From Sphingobacteriales bacterium 44-61 (GTDB taxonomy: Bacteria > Bacteroidota > Bacteroidia > Chitinophagales > Chitinophagaceae): DNA of 64,000 nt. Under the pieces are notes generated by a model, which saw nothing but the letters and a program-made list of their open reading frames with translations, was not told where the DNA came from and made no database searches. The position numbers and the translations under genes are program-made. The stretch is taken from contig MKTW01000002.1 in the NCBI GenBank assembly GCA_001898405.1, positions 373,719 to 437,718 of the forward strand, written 5' to 3'. How positions within the stretch are numbered: the stretch's first letter is position 1; each line of letters starts with the position of its first letter. This document shows, one piece after another, positions 24,894-35,600 of the stretch.

Positions 24894-24910
24894 GCAGCAA
24901 TCGTTTTTAA

Positions 24911-26683
24911 TTATTTATACAAAGGTCCATAGACATTACAGGCACGGTAGTCGGCTCCTTCAAGATTTGAACCGAAAGCGCTCCATGCGCTGGGCCGGAA
25001 TACTTTTTCTTCAGGCACATTATGCATACAAACCGGTATGCGGAGCATTGACGCAAGCGAGATCAGATCATGGCCGATATGGCCGTAGCTGATAGCGCCA
25101 TGATTAGCACCCCAATTGGCCATTACATTATATACATCCGTGAATACGCCTTCACCAGTAAGCCTTGGAACAAACCAGGTGGTTGGCCAGCTCTTATCTG
25201 TTCTCTCATCCAATGTCTTGTGTACATTTTCAGGTAGGTCTATTGTTTCCCCTTCTGCTATTTGCAACACGGGCCCAATTCCTTTTACAAGATTCAGACG
25301 GCACATGGTAACAGGCATACCGCCTCTGGTCACAAACTTGGAAGAATACCCTCCTCCACGGAAGTAACCATTATTTGCAGGATACCACGTTGTAGCATCC
25401 AAACATTTTTTTGCTTCTCCTTCAGTTATCTCCCAATATGGCTTCATCGCAGGTTTGCCTCCGATGCTCTGCTGACCACTGCCATCAAGTGTTGCAGATC
25501 CTGAATTGATAAGATGTATAAAACCATTGACAGCGCTGCCTTCAGGTTTCCAACCGGTAACTCTTTCAACAGCATCAGGGCTCCAGTAGGTCCTTACATC
25601 TGCAAATATTTGTGCAGTATTTGTAAGCAGGTAATTGAACAGCATGGAGATCCCGTTCAGGGAATCGTTTTCTGTGGCAACCATGTAAGGTGCACGTATC
25701 CCGTTCCAGTCGAAAGAAGAGTTAAGAATAGCTTCGGGAAAATCACCATTTGGCAGGAAGTCTGTCCATTGCCTCTGCCCCTGGAAACCGGAAACGATCG
25801 CATTATGCCCATGGGACTCTTCTCCAAATCCTTTTTCTTTTAAGTGATCATTCCCTATCATCAGGTCCCTTATGATCAACGTCATTTTTACAACGAACTC
25901 CCAATCCTTATCTTTTTGTTCCCGTGAAAATTGCTTCTCGGATATATTAAAGTCTTCTCCTTCCTTACAATGTTCCCTGACCCATGACAGGGCTTTTTTA
26001 TATTCATCCTCATTATAGATCTTCTTTTCTATGCGCCTTAATACTTCAGAAGAATCCACATACTCGTTACGCATGCCCAGGTATTCCTGGAATAAAGATG
26101 GCGTTACCATCGAACCTGCAATCCCCATTGATACGGAGCCGATCGAAAGATAAGATTTGCCCCGCATGATGGCTACGGCCAGTCCTGCTTTTGCAAAACT
26201 CAGCAACCGGTCTTTTACATCCGCCGGGATCTTCTCATCTCCGAGATCCTGTACATCCCTGCCATAAATACCAAATGCAGGCAGGCCCATTTGATTATGT
26301 GCAGCTAAAGTTGCCGCAAGGTATACTGCACCTGGCCGTTCTGTTCCATTAAACCCCCATATAGCTTTCGGAAGAGTTGGATTCATATCCATCGTTTCGC
26401 TTCCATAACACCAGCAGGGCGTAACAGAAAGGGAAACACCCACATTATTTGCTTCAAATTTTTCGGCACACTGTGACGCTTCCCTCACACCACCGATGCA
26501 GGAATCAGCAATTACACATTCTACCGGCTTTCCATTTGGGTACTTTAATTCTTTCTCAAATAATGCTGCAACGTTTTTTGCCATTGCCATAGTTGTTTCC
26601 TCCAACGATTCCCTTACACCGCCAAGCCTGCCATCAATGATCGGGCGTATACCTATTTTCGGATAACCTGTTTGTTTACTCAT
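24911..26683 (-). CDS. fucI: L-fucose / D-arabinose isomerase FucI
   Basis: 590 residues, closely collinear with E. coli Fuc[110 protein letters not shown] and NWGANHG. The manganese ligands are present: E338 in [11 protein letters not shown]362 in [10 protein letters not shown] and the His of WGANHG. The enzyme converts L-fucose to L-fuculose and equally D-arabinose to D-ribulose. No fuculokinase or fuculose-phosphate aldolase gene is in the locus, while a ribulokinase is. It lies 18 bases after the DUF6786 gene. Confidence 0.96.
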   Translation of the reverse strand: MSKQTGYPKIGIRPIIDGRLGGVRESLEETTMAMAKNVAALFEKELKYPNGKPVECVIADSCIGGVREASQCAEKFEANNVGVSLSVTPCWCYGSETMDMNPTLPKAIWGFNGTERPGAVYLAATLAAHNQMGLPAFGIYGRDVQDLGDEKIPADVKDRLLSFAKAGLAVAIMRGKSYLSIGSVSMGIAGSMVTPSLFQEYLGMRNEYVDSSEVLRRIEKKIYNEDEYKKALSWVREHCKEGEDFNISEKQFSREQKDKDWEFVVKMTLIIRDLMIGNDHLKEKGFGEESHGHNAIVSGFQGQRQWTDFLPNGDFPEAILNSSFDWNGIRAPYMVATENDSLNGISMLFNYLLTNTAQIFADVRTYWSPDAVERVTGWKPEGSAVNGFIHLINSGSATLDGSGQQSIGGKPAMKPYWEITEGEAKKCLDATTWYPANNGYFRGGGYSSKFVTRGGMPVTMCRLNLVKGIGPVLQIAEGETIDLPENVHKTLDERTDKSWPTTWFVPRLTGEGVFTDVYNVMANWGANHGAISYGHIGHDLISLASMLRIPVCMHNVPEEKVFRPSAWSAFGSNLEGADYRACNVYGPLYK

Positions 26684-26701
26684 ATGATAAGTTTCTTTTC
26701 G

Positions 26702-27949
26702 TTAAAATGCCTTTTTAATCTCCTCCAGGGATATGCCCAGTAATTTAATTGCGATCTGGTCCAATACTTTTTCTTCTCCTGTAAAATGAAACACCGTATG
26801 ATTATGTGATAGCGATTGCCCCGGTTTCAGAAATGCGGCGGGTGACACGCTCTCTATTTCATAAAAAGGTCCCATTTGAGTGCCATCGGCCAACGGCCCA
26901 TCATTATATGCATTGACAGCATCCCCGGAAAAAGGCGGCTTTGAAGTGTTCCATTCCTGGTTTAAGTATTTTGCTGAGCTGTCTGCATCAAATAATGTAA
27001 TAGTGAGAACGTTGTTTTCTGCATCATAGCTGCCTGCGACAGTCTTTGCCTTAACAGGGTTCACGCCAAGCTTGCCACGGCTTTTGCCGTCCGCTTTAAA
27101 GAACAGGATATCTTCCGTATGCTTTATCCTGTCGGGAGGGATCTGCCCAAAATAATTGGTTGTTGCAACCTTTTCAAATTCTTCAGCCTTTGTCTTTTTA
27201 AAGGGGACCACGATCACTGTTGCCGGAGACGGCTTAAACATGTCCAACATCCAGATGCAGGGCATTCCTGTGCTTTCCGTCCAGGCTTGATTGCCTTTAT
27301 TCGTGATCCTGTTTTCCGTTTGGTAGCCAACTGCTTTTACAGCAGGGTCAAGCGAAAATGAAATGAGTTGTGAAATTTCTGAGAGGGACAAAATTTTTAC
27401 CGACCGGTCAACCATTATGTCAAGAGGGGTATTATTGTAATTGATTAAATGCATTGACTTCTGCATATTAACCATTACATCGGTCTTGCCTGTCACCGTC
27501 CATGGCTCGGTATCAATTGCCGGGGGCGTTTTCCAGTTAGTAAAAACCATAGAATCTCCTGGTTTAAAAAAGAGGGAGAACCTGCCTCCTTCCGGCCCCA
27601 ACCATAAGCGGTTTTCGCCTCCATATGCATTCATGTGTGCATCAACAGCACCTGTAAAAGCTTTATAGTTTACCCAGCCAAAACTTAATCCGCTATCGCC
27701 ATCTGCTGTAGATGTAAAAACTTTAGCCTGGTATTTCGGCGATACGATAACCCGGGCATTCCCTGTTTTATCACTTAAAACAACCAGGCTATCGTCAGAC
27801 TGTTGCAGGAAATTATGGTCGTAACCAAAACTTCCTTGCTGATAAGAACTCATAGTATCACTATTATTGAGCTTTTTCTTACTCTCGTTGTTGCAGGAAG
27901 AAACAACTATCATAATTATCAAAAGCGGGTGAACGAATCTTTTTATCAT
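26702..27949 (-). CDS. DUF6786-type lipoprotein of the sugar locus
   Basis: Read from the ATG at 27949 the protein has 415 residues. It has a lipoprotein signal (MIKRFVHPLLIIMIVVSSC, lipid-bearing C19) and a beta-rich body, including AYGGENRLWLGPEGGRFSLFF, LISFSLDPAVKAVGYQTENRIT split over two strands, and AYNDGPLADGTQMGPFYEIES. The pattern fits DUF6786, a family without known activity that I associate with deoxysugar/pentose loci; it recalls mutarotase-like sandwiches. An alternative ATG at 27979 overlaps the lacI stop codon (TAATG) and adds ten residues, so translational coupling is possible. It may act as a periplasmic or surface mutarotase-like or sugar-binding protein; this is a guess. 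Confidence 0.75.
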   Translation of the reverse strand: MIKRFVHPLLIIMIVVSSCNNESKKKLNNSDTMSSYQQGSFGYDHNFLQQSDDSLVVLSDKTGNARVIVSPKYQAKVFTSTADGDSGLSFGWVNYKAFTGAVDAHMNAYGGENRLWLGPEGGRFSLFFKPGDSMVFTNWKTPPAIDTEPWTVTGKTDVMVNMQKSMHLINYNNTPLDIMVDRSVKILSLSEISQLISFSLDPAVKAVGYQTENRITNKGNQAWTESTGMPCIWMLDMFKPSPATVIVVPFKKTKAEEFEKVATTNYFGQIPPDRIKHTEDILFFKADGKSRGKLGVNPVKAKTVAGSYDAENNVLTITLFDADSSAKYLNQEWNTSKPPFSGDAVNAYNDGPLADGTQMGPFYEIESVSPAAFLKPGQSLSHNHTVFHFTGEEKVLDQIAIKLLGISLEEIKKAF

Positions 27950-27978
27950 GATTGGATTTTTAATAAGTCTTATAAGCA

Positions 27979-29010
27979 TTATTTCAATTTTGTGCCACAG
28001 CTTTTTCGTAAAACCAATTTTGCTTCAACGATAACATCGTTGTATTTCTTTGTATTAATATTATTAAGCCGGTCAATGATCAGCTTTACCGCATTCTTAC
28101 CAATATCTTCCAGCGACTGGCTGATATATGAAAGCGGGGAATAGAAGAAATCAAAAGCATCACTTTCGTCAAATGAGATAATAGCCAGATCATCCGGGAC
28201 TTTAATTCCCAGCTTATTAATTGCTTTAAGGCCTTCTACAGCCAGGGAGTTCGTTGCAAAAAAGAAAGCATCCACCTTTAATTCCGGCTTCAGGAGTCTT
28301 ATGATCTCCTTGTTCACATCAGGGCCAATGTCCTGGTAAGAAGCTTCGAGAAGCCAGTCTTTCCTGAACCGGATACCATTATCCTTCAATGCTGCTTTAT
28401 AACCACTTTTCCGTTCCTGCATATGCGGCAGGCTGGTATCATAAGCCATCATGGCAACTCTACGCCTTCCATTCCTGATCAAATGTTCTACTGCCTGATA
28501 GGCTGCCTGAAAATTATTAATATGCACACTGTCGGCTTCAATATTGGGAAAATACCGGTCGATCAATACGATGGGAATGTTTCTTTTCTGCAGTGCTTTT
28601 ATCTGTTTTTCGGTATGTTCTGAAGGAGCGATAATAAACGCATCAACCAGGCGGTTCAGGAAAACATCTATCAGTTCCTGTGATATTTCAGCACTTTCAT
28701 CGCTGCTACCGAAAATAACAACATAGCCCTGCTTCCTGGCTTCATCTTCAATGATCCTCGCGATATTCGAAAAGAATGGGTTGGAGATATCGGCTACTAT
28801 CAGTCCTATCGTATTCGTTTTGCCGCTTTTCAAACTCTTGGCGATCAGGTTGGGCTGATAATTTAGCCTGGAAGCGGCCTGGCGGATCTTCTTCGCCATT
28901 TCCGGGCTCACCCTTGCTTCTTTTTCCTTATTGTTCAAGACATAAGAAACCAACGCGCCTGAAACCCCAAGACTGTCTGCTACATCTTTTAAGGATACTT
29001 TCTTATTCAT
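27979..29010 (-). CDS. LacI-family transcriptional regulator of the sugar locus
   Basis: A 343-residue repressor: helix-turn-helix in VSLKDVADSLGVSGALVSYVLNNK (here split: residues 5-24 recognition, 25-28 hinge entry), hinge helix NLIAKSLKSGKTNTIG, then a periplasmic-binding-protein-like sensor domain with LIVADISNPFFSNIARIIED, IVLIDRYFP, FFATNSLAVEGLKAI and AIISFDESDAFDFF. It should bind a sugar or sugar phosphate from the pathway, perhaps D-arabinose or D-ribulose. It is inside the locus, between the 692-residue hydrolase-like gene and the DUF6786 gene, with its own promoter (29051-29058). Candidate operators are found before susC and just after its own promoter. Confidence 0.93.
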   Translation of the reverse strand: MNKKVSLKDVADSLGVSGALVSYVLNNKEKEARVSPEMAKKIRQAASRLNYQPNLIAKSLKSGKTNTIGLIVADISNPFFSNIARIIEDEARKQGYVVIFGSSDESAEISQELIDVFLNRLVDAFIIAPSEHTEKQIKALQKRNIPIVLIDRYFPNIEADSVHINNFQAAYQAVEHLIRNGRRRVAMMAYDTSLPHMQERKSGYKAALKDNGIRFRKDWLLEASYQDIGPDVNKEIIRLLKPELKVDAFFFATNSLAVEGLKAINKLGIKVPDDLAIISFDESDAFDFFYSPLSYISQSLEDIGKNAVKLIIDRLNNINTKKYNDVIVEAKLVLRKSCGTKLK

Positions 29011-29018
29011 TTTCCAGT

Positions 29019-29058
29019 GTACTTTAGCGTTTACAATCTATTTGTATTTGCAAATTTA
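29019..29058 (-). promoter_or_regulatory. Promoter and possible operator of the lacI gene
   Basis: TAAATTTG (29058-29051, reverse strand) is a perfect -7 element. About ten bases downstream of the expected start site lies TGTAAACGCTAAAGTA (29034-29019). This resembles LacI-family operators with a central CG and shares AGCGTTTA with the stronger operator at 35985-36002. It could give autoregulation and a secondary start for the downstream catabolic genes. Confidence 0.5.
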
Positions 29059-29082
29059 CCCGCCAGACAAAATAGATCGCTC

Positions 29083-31161
29083 CTAATTATCATTAATAAA
29101 TCTCTTTCCATAATGGTCCACCATCCGGTTATAGGCTTCTGAAGCAGCTCCATTTCCCCAATCATATATTGTAAATTCCCCGATACCTATTCCGGCAGGG
29201 TCGGTTTCACCACCATGGCCATAATTCTCCATCATAAAACCATAATCCTCCTTACCCAAAAAAGACCATTTACGCTCCCATTGCACTTTTGTTTTGGTGT
29301 TCAGTGGTGTGTACATCATTACAAATGAAGCCCGCAAAGCAGCCAGCCCCCGCTGAATATATTCCTTATTCTTAAGCTCCTTTCCATATCTTATGATCAG
29401 TTCTGAAAACAGGCTTTGACGGGAATCATCCCATTCACCATCGGCATTCATGACCCCAAAACCGCCAAGCACATTCACATACATATAGGGAGGTTGCCAG
29501 GAGGCCTGCGTCATGAGCATTTCATCCAGCACACGCTGGCCATATTGAATATACTTTTTATTGCCGGTGATCTTGTAACAATTCAACAGAGCTTCCGCCG
29601 TCCAGTACATGGAGAAATTATTCTGCTTGAACATATTGTTTCTTTTCACCTTTTTGTCAACCAGACTGTCTGACCCATAGCGGCTGCAAGACCAATATGT
29701 TTCGAAATCCTCCCATTGCCCTACCGGGATAATTTCAGCTATAATTGAATCCATTGCCCGCAATGCCGGCGCCAGGTACTTATTATTTTTGGTCGATTTG
29801 AATAATGTCAAAAGAAACGTTACAGACATGGCCGATTCCGGTGATTTATTAAGATACTCCATCGGCTTCAGGTCTTTCAATGATAGCCATCCCGGAAAGA
29901 ATCCATCTTCACGTTGAATTTGAATTAACTTATCCGCATATCTTGCCGCATAGTTCAGCAACCGTTCATCTTTTTCAAGCTCCTGGTACCAGGTCAGCAT
30001 AAGATAAGCTGTGAAACTCATATCCAACACATGATAGGGCGATTCCCGGAAATCCCACGAATAGGGATTCCTGTTTGAATTGCCGAAGTAATACTTATCC
30101 CAGCCTTTCGAGCGATTATACGATTTTCCATTGTTCTCCACCTTTTCCATTTCCGTTCCGATAACACTATAAAAGATCCCATCTGTTTGAGGGAAGGAAA
30201 GGGCAAGCTCCTTGGTTTTTAAAGCATAATTCATCAGCGTACTATCTTTCTTTCTCCTTGCATACCGGAATAACCCTTCTGCAGACCGTAATGAATTGAA
30301 CCACGCCTGGTTCCATATAGAGCGAAATTCCCTTTCATCAGTATAACCCTGGTAGTTGGGACTCTGTGTAACGTTTACAATAAAAACCGGAGCTCCCACT
30401 TCTTTTCCCTTTATTGTAAAATCCTGCCACACACTTTTTTTCCAGGTATTAAATGCCCAATCATAAGTCTGCCTGACATACGGTTCCAGGTTCTTGTTCA
30501 TCAGCGGCTCGCCGGACTTGTATAAACCGGCACCCCAATTTTTCCAATAAAAAGATAATATATTTCTCCATGGATCAAACAAAGCATTTTTATCACCTGC
30601 AGTCATTATATAAAAGCCATATTCGGTTTTACCGGGTGCATATGCTGCACCCGGTTTCCGAACAAACAGAACATGCTCTTTTACAGCAGACTTGCTTAAC
30701 CCAAGCGTGAACTTATTTTCCGGGGCATTCATATCCATGTACCAACCGGCGGAAGAACCCTTTTTTAATATATCGATATCAGGAATAAGGATCAGTTGTT
30801 TTTGCGCTGAAGCGCCGATCATTGCAGGGGTTCTGAACACATGCTGCGCAATAATATGATCGTTATCCGGCGTCAGATGCGGCGCCCAGTTAAAACTGGC
30901 TTTAAAAGCGGGCAGAATAGTGATCTGCAAATCGTCTTGCTTTACAGAGTCACTTAAGGCCCAACTGACATGAACACGGACCAGGTTCTTCGAAATCACC
31001 GTATACTTTACCGAAGGTTTATAATTGCCCAGGTTCCCATAATTGATCGATTGAACATAAGGCAAAATACTTTCCGGCAGTTCAGGCGTCTGCGCAAGAA
31101 CGTTCATTGAAAACGGGCATATGCTTATGAAGCCAAGTATCAAAACCAATTTCAGTCTCAT
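29083..31161 (-). CDS. Secreted 692-residue protein, probable helical-barrel glycan-active enzyme of unassigned family
   Basis: A signal peptide (residues about 1-23, ending VLA before QTPELPES) leads an N-terminal beta-sandwich-like region (about 25-200). A long region of repeated helix pairs follows (about 225-680), rich in Trp/Tyr: AFNTWKKSVW, FRSIWNQAWFNSLRSAEGLF, MSFTAYLMLTWYQELEKDER, NNFSMYWTAEALLNCYKITG. This is the look of an (alpha/alpha)-toroid hydrolase or lyase. Candidate catalytic acids lie in NADGEWDDSRQSLFSE, MMENYGHGGETDPAG and GEFTIYDWGNG. I do not recognise a named CAZy family. It follows susD by 23 bases, where the surface or periplasmic depolymerase of a locus is usually encoded. 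It could cleave the polymer backbone or branches; the activity is open. Confidence 0.75.
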   Translation of the reverse strand: MRLKLVLILGFISICPFSMNVLAQTPELPESILPYVQSINYGNLGNYKPSVKYTVISKNLVRVHVSWALSDSVKQDDLQITILPAFKASFNWAPHLTPDNDHIIAQHVFRTPAMIGASAQKQLILIPDIDILKKGSSAGWYMDMNAPENKFTLGLSKSAVKEHVLFVRKPGAAYAPGKTEYGFYIMTAGDKNALFDPWRNILSFYWKNWGAGLYKSGEPLMNKNLEPYVRQTYDWAFNTWKKSVWQDFTIKGKEVGAPVFIVNVTQSPNYQGYTDEREFRSIWNQAWFNSLRSAEGLFRYARRKKDSTLMNYALKTKELALSFPQTDGIFYSVIGTEMEKVENNGKSYNRSKGWDKYYFGNSNRNPYSWDFRESPYHVLDMSFTAYLMLTWYQELEKDERLLNYAARYADKLIQIQREDGFFPGWLSLKDLKPMEYLNKSPESAMSVTFLLTLFKSTKNNKYLAPALRAMDSIIAEIIPVGQWEDFETYWSCSRYGSDSLVDKKVKRNNMFKQNNFSMYWTAEALLNCYKITGNKKYIQYGQRVLDEMLMTQASWQPPYMYVNVLGGFGVMNADGEWDDSRQSLFSELIIRYGKELKNKEYIQRGLAALRASFVMMYTPLNTKTKVQWERKWSFLGKEDYGFMMENYGHGGETDPAGIGIGEFTIYDWGNGAASEAYNRMVDHYGKRFINDN

Positions 31162-31184
31162 ACTAACAAGTATAAACGATTATC

Positions 31185-32624
31185 CTAAAATGGCACATAT
31201 CCGGGATTCTGTACAACAAGCGTATTGGTCTGGCCCTCTGTATTGGGAAGCGGGGCAAGCAGGTCATGCGCATCAATTGTAATATTCAAACTCGGAAATT
31301 CCTGTGCCAGGTGAGCATTCATGATGCTTATAACTTTTGCCTGATCCAGCCGGAGCAGATCATGCCATCTTTGGCATTCAAATGCAAATTCAACCCGGCG
31401 TTCATGCATTAATTTATCAATAAATGTTCCAGGGGTAGCAGCACTGATTGGTCCAAGATGGGCCCTGTCTCTTACATCATTTATCAAACCGTACGCCTCA
31501 CTGGATTCACCCAGGGCTTCCGCCAGCATGAGTTTTGCATCAGCATATCGCAATATGGGGAAGTTAGTATTGGCATCATTACCGCTTTTAACCCCGGCAT
31601 CCTTAAATTTAAGGATATAAGGCCTGCCAGTGGGGTCGTATGCGATGGATGCGGCAAATCTCGTATCTCCGGCTTCAAAAGAATTGATAAGGCTCAATGT
31701 TGGTGTATTCGGAGATGTGCCGCCATTGATCCCACCCGGAACGTTTAATGCCGGTGGTGCAAAAAAGTTCCAGAAAGGGCATCCGTTTAATGGGGGAAGG
31801 AATTGCAGCTCAAATATAGACTCAGAGGAGTTTTTAGTTCCGGGAGCCCAGATATCAGCATAATTGGTCAGTAAAGAATAAGGCGTACCGGCAAACACAA
31901 CTTTGCGTAAAGCTGTGACAGCAGCCGGTTTGTCCCCTTTCTGTAATTGAACTTTACCAAGCAGTGCGTAGGCAGCATACGAAGTAGCTCTTCCAACCCC
32001 GGTTCCGGAATAACTTGGAGGAAGGGTTGTTGAAGCTGTTTGCAGGTCGCTTATGATCTGCTTGTAAACATCGTCAACACTTGCCCTGGCGAGATCGGGA
32101 TTGGCAAATGATCCTGTTTCATGCAAACGCAAGGGGATTCCTCCATAGTCTTTCACAAGCAAAAAATACATATGCGCACGGATGAACAATGCTTCGCTCA
32201 TCATCTGGTTTTTTCTGGTTTCATCCATAGCAATAGCAGGAGCACGGTCCAGTATCGCATTGCACAGATTGATGCAATCATATGCACTTGCCCAAAAACC
32301 GGTAATGGAAGTATTGCCAGCTTCTTCTGAAAAATTATCTACAGCACGGTGTTCGCTTTGACGTCCATAATTCTGGTTGGTATTATCTGAGCGTGTTTCT
32401 TCCAGGTTATAAAGGGCCAGTTCCCAACTGGTGAAGGTATTTCTTTGTGCTGCATATATTCCATAAACCGCGGCCGTGAGATCGGCTTCTGTTTTATAAA
32501 ACTGTTCTTTGGGAATTCTATCTATTGGCACAACATCCAAAAAATCTTTGGAGCATGCCGAAAAAATAGGGATGACCAGGGCAAGAACCAGCCATTTCCT
32601 GTTTAAAAATATATTCTTCTTCAT
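31185..32624 (-). CDS. susD: SusD/RagB-family nutrient-binding outer-membrane lipoprotein
   Basis: 479 residues with a lipoprotein signal ending IFSAC (lipid on C24), then FLDVVPIDRIPKEQFYKTEADLTAAVYG, the typical SusD opening. TPR-like helices follow, with AYDCINLCNAILDRAP and EALFIRAHMYFLLVKDYGGIPL, and the C-terminal SusD_RagB part has FPILRYADAKLMLAEALGE and HERRVEFAFECQRWHDLLR. SusD proteins form the lid of the SusC pore at the cell surface and capture oligosaccharides. It is 17 bases downstream of susC, the invariant arrangement. Confidence 0.95.
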   Translation of the reverse strand: MKKNIFLNRKWLVLALVIPIFSACSKDFLDVVPIDRIPKEQFYKTEADLTAAVYGIYAAQRNTFTSWELALYNLEETRSDNTNQNYGRQSEHRAVDNFSEEAGNTSITGFWASAYDCINLCNAILDRAPAIAMDETRKNQMMSEALFIRAHMYFLLVKDYGGIPLRLHETGSFANPDLARASVDDVYKQIISDLQTASTTLPPSYSGTGVGRATSYAAYALLGKVQLQKGDKPAAVTALRKVVFAGTPYSLLTNYADIWAPGTKNSSESIFELQFLPPLNGCPFWNFFAPPALNVPGGINGGTSPNTPTLSLINSFEAGDTRFAASIAYDPTGRPYILKFKDAGVKSGNDANTNFPILRYADAKLMLAEALGESSEAYGLINDVRDRAHLGPISAATPGTFIDKLMHERRVEFAFECQRWHDLLRLDQAKVISIMNAHLAQEFPSLNITIDAHDLLAPLPNTEGQTNTLVVQNPGYVPF

Positions 32625-32641
32625 GATACTTTTTTTATTAG

Positions 32642-35600
32642 TTAAAATGAAAAATTAATCCCTAAAGTGAAGATCCGGGGAAGAGGGGCAGTAGCCACAG
32701 AATTAAGGCTCAGTGTTCTGTGATCTCCGAATATCTGGGTATCGAAGCCATTCCTTGTCGCCTGTGGATTTCCTCCCCTGTACTTTTTAAACGTATAGAG
32801 GTTTTCTACAGAGATATAAGCCCTCAGATCATTCAGGAATATTTTCCTGCTTATGCTTGCCGGGAATGTATAGGAAAGATTTACGTTCCTGATCCTTAAA
32901 TAGTCAGTCTTCTGCACTTCCCATGAGGATACAGCACCTTCATCATTATAGCCTGCTCTTGGAACCAATCCATTGCCTGGTTGGGCCTCGGAAATATAGC
33001 GGCCGTCAAAGAAGTAAGTATCCATATTTGTGTTACGGCTATGGAGACTGAAGATCTGGTAAACGAAGTCAAGCATTTTCGCTCCGGCCTGACCTTGCAA
33101 TAATGCAGAGAATCTGAAATTCTTATAAGTCAGTGATGTATTGATACCATAGAGCCACCTGGGGTTATTGTCTCCCACCAATACACCGTCTGCTCCATTG
33201 AACGCATCAATAAAGCCATCATTATTTGCATCCAGGAATTTATAATCGCCTGCCTTATCCCCTACTTTTCTGGCGACGCCATTATCAATATCTTTTTGTG
33301 TAAGAATTCCGATCTGTTTCAGTGCATGTTCCTGTTCCAGCGGACCTCCAATCTCTGTTACAAGCACATTGAAGAATTGTCTCAATGGAGCGCCTGTTGG
33401 TCCAAGTTTCAATACTTTTTGTTTCAGGTGCGACACATTAAAACCAACGCTCCAGCTGAAATCTTTGTTTTTAATGATCTCGGCGTTCACTGTAGCTTCA
33501 TATCCCCATTTTTTCATGCTTCCTATATTAGCCAGGTTACCGCCATAGCCGAGAGAAGGCGGAACATTTACATTTAATAAAAGATCATTGGAGATATTAT
33601 TAAAGTAATCGAGTGTTACGGAAACGCGGTTCATCAGGCCAAGATCAAGGCCTATATCGGTTTGTTTGGATTTCTCCCATGAAAGGTCGGGGTTTCCGGG
33701 ATCGGCATTAACAAAACCAACAACCGAATTATTTCCAAAAGAAGAATTAAGTGACCGCAAGCTTGATTTGGATGTGAAATCGCCTATAAAATTACTTCCG
33801 GTTACACCATAACTTGCCCTTATCTTAAGGTGATCTATTGCCTTCATATCTTCCATAAATCTTTCATTCGACACATTCCATGCGGCTGCAACAGAGGGGA
33901 ACACACCCCAAAGATTATTGGTACCAAACCGGGAGCTTCCATCGCGACGCACTGTCGCAGTCAGTAAATACCTGTCCTTATAGGAATAATTGGCCCTGGC
34001 CAGGTAAGAGATAAGCGAGTTTCCTGATTCGCCGGAGTAAGCGCTTTGAACAGTACCGAAGTTCACTGTTTGCGCAAGGTTGCTTGAGAAGCCGTTTGCA
34101 TTGGCTCCATTCGATTCAAAGCTGACTTTCTGAACAGTATAACCTGCCAATACTTCAAGCCGGTGATCCCTGTTGAAAGTAGTTTTGTAGGTCAGTGTAT
34201 TTTCGTTTAACCAGTTGATGGTCCTGGTTGAATTGAGCTCCAGTGCGGTAACAGGATAAAGACCCTGACCTTGCATTCCCTGCGCCTGGAAGAATCTGTA
34301 TTTATTATCTAAAATATTAGCCCCGATAGAAGACCTGGCAGTTAATCCTTTTAATAATTCTACTTCCAGGTATGCGTTGGAAAGCAGGAAGAAATTCTTT
34401 TGTGTCATCTTATAGTTTTCCGCAATGGTAAGCGGGTTAACCATATTATAGCCTAGTATACCATAAGAGTTAACATCGGATGGCGTGCCATCCTGTTTAT
34501 ATACCGGGATTATGGGGGGAAGTAATACAGCAGCTCCTGTCAATGAAGAGTAATCATCTTCCGGAGCGCTTAAACGTTGTGTGGTAAAATTGGGAGAAAG
34601 GTTGATGCCGATGGATATTCTGTCAGATGCTTTGTATTGCGCTTTCATAGTCGCTGAATATTTATCAAACCCAGCGTTCAACAGGATATCATCCTGTTTC
34701 AGGTATCCGCCGGAAATCAAATAAGTCAGTTTATCTGTTCCACCGGAAATTGTCAACGCATAATCATGGAAAGGAGCTGTTCTATAGATCACATCCTGCC
34801 AGTTGGTGCTTGTTCCGTCCCAGTTGGTAACCCAGGAAGGTATGGGAGTACCATTGTTCTGGGCTTTCTCTTTGTACCACTGTACATACTGTGCACCATC
34901 CAGGACATCATAGAAATCATGTTTATTAGCTTTAGCAAAACCAGTCTTCATGTTCACGGAAACCTTTGCCTGACCGGCTTTCCCGGATTTTGTTGTGATA
35001 ATGATAACGCCGTTGGCACCTCTTGAGCCATAGATGGCGGTTGAAGAAGCGTCTTTCAGGATATCAACCGATGCGATATTGGAAGGGTTGATGGCTGCAG
35101 CATTCACGGCATCCGTCGGAAATCCATCTACTACAAAAAGCGGTTGCCTGTCGCCAGAAATAGTACCAATTCCACGGATCGTTATTTCAGCAGTATTTCC
35201 GGGCCTTGCGCTGCGTGGAGCAACATCAATTCCTGCTGCTATACCTGCAAGGGCATCTTCATAAGAGCTTACAGGGCGGTTTTCAATTTGTGCAGAAGAA
35301 ACGGAAGCAATAGATCCTGTAAGGTCTTTTCTCTTCTGGGTTCCGTATCCTATTACAACAACTTCGTTCAAATTCCTGACGTCTGTTACGAGTTGTACAT
35401 CGATTCTTGACTTGTCGCCAATAATTATTTCCTGAGGGAGATACCCCGAAGAACTAAAAGTCAGTACCGGGTTTTGCTGATTGTCAGGGATCCTGATGGT
35501 GAAGTCCCCTGAATTATCAGTGATCGTGTTGACGTTAGTACCTTTTAAGGAAACAGTTACACCGGCCAGCGGTGTACCGTCCTGGCTTTTTACCTGCCCG

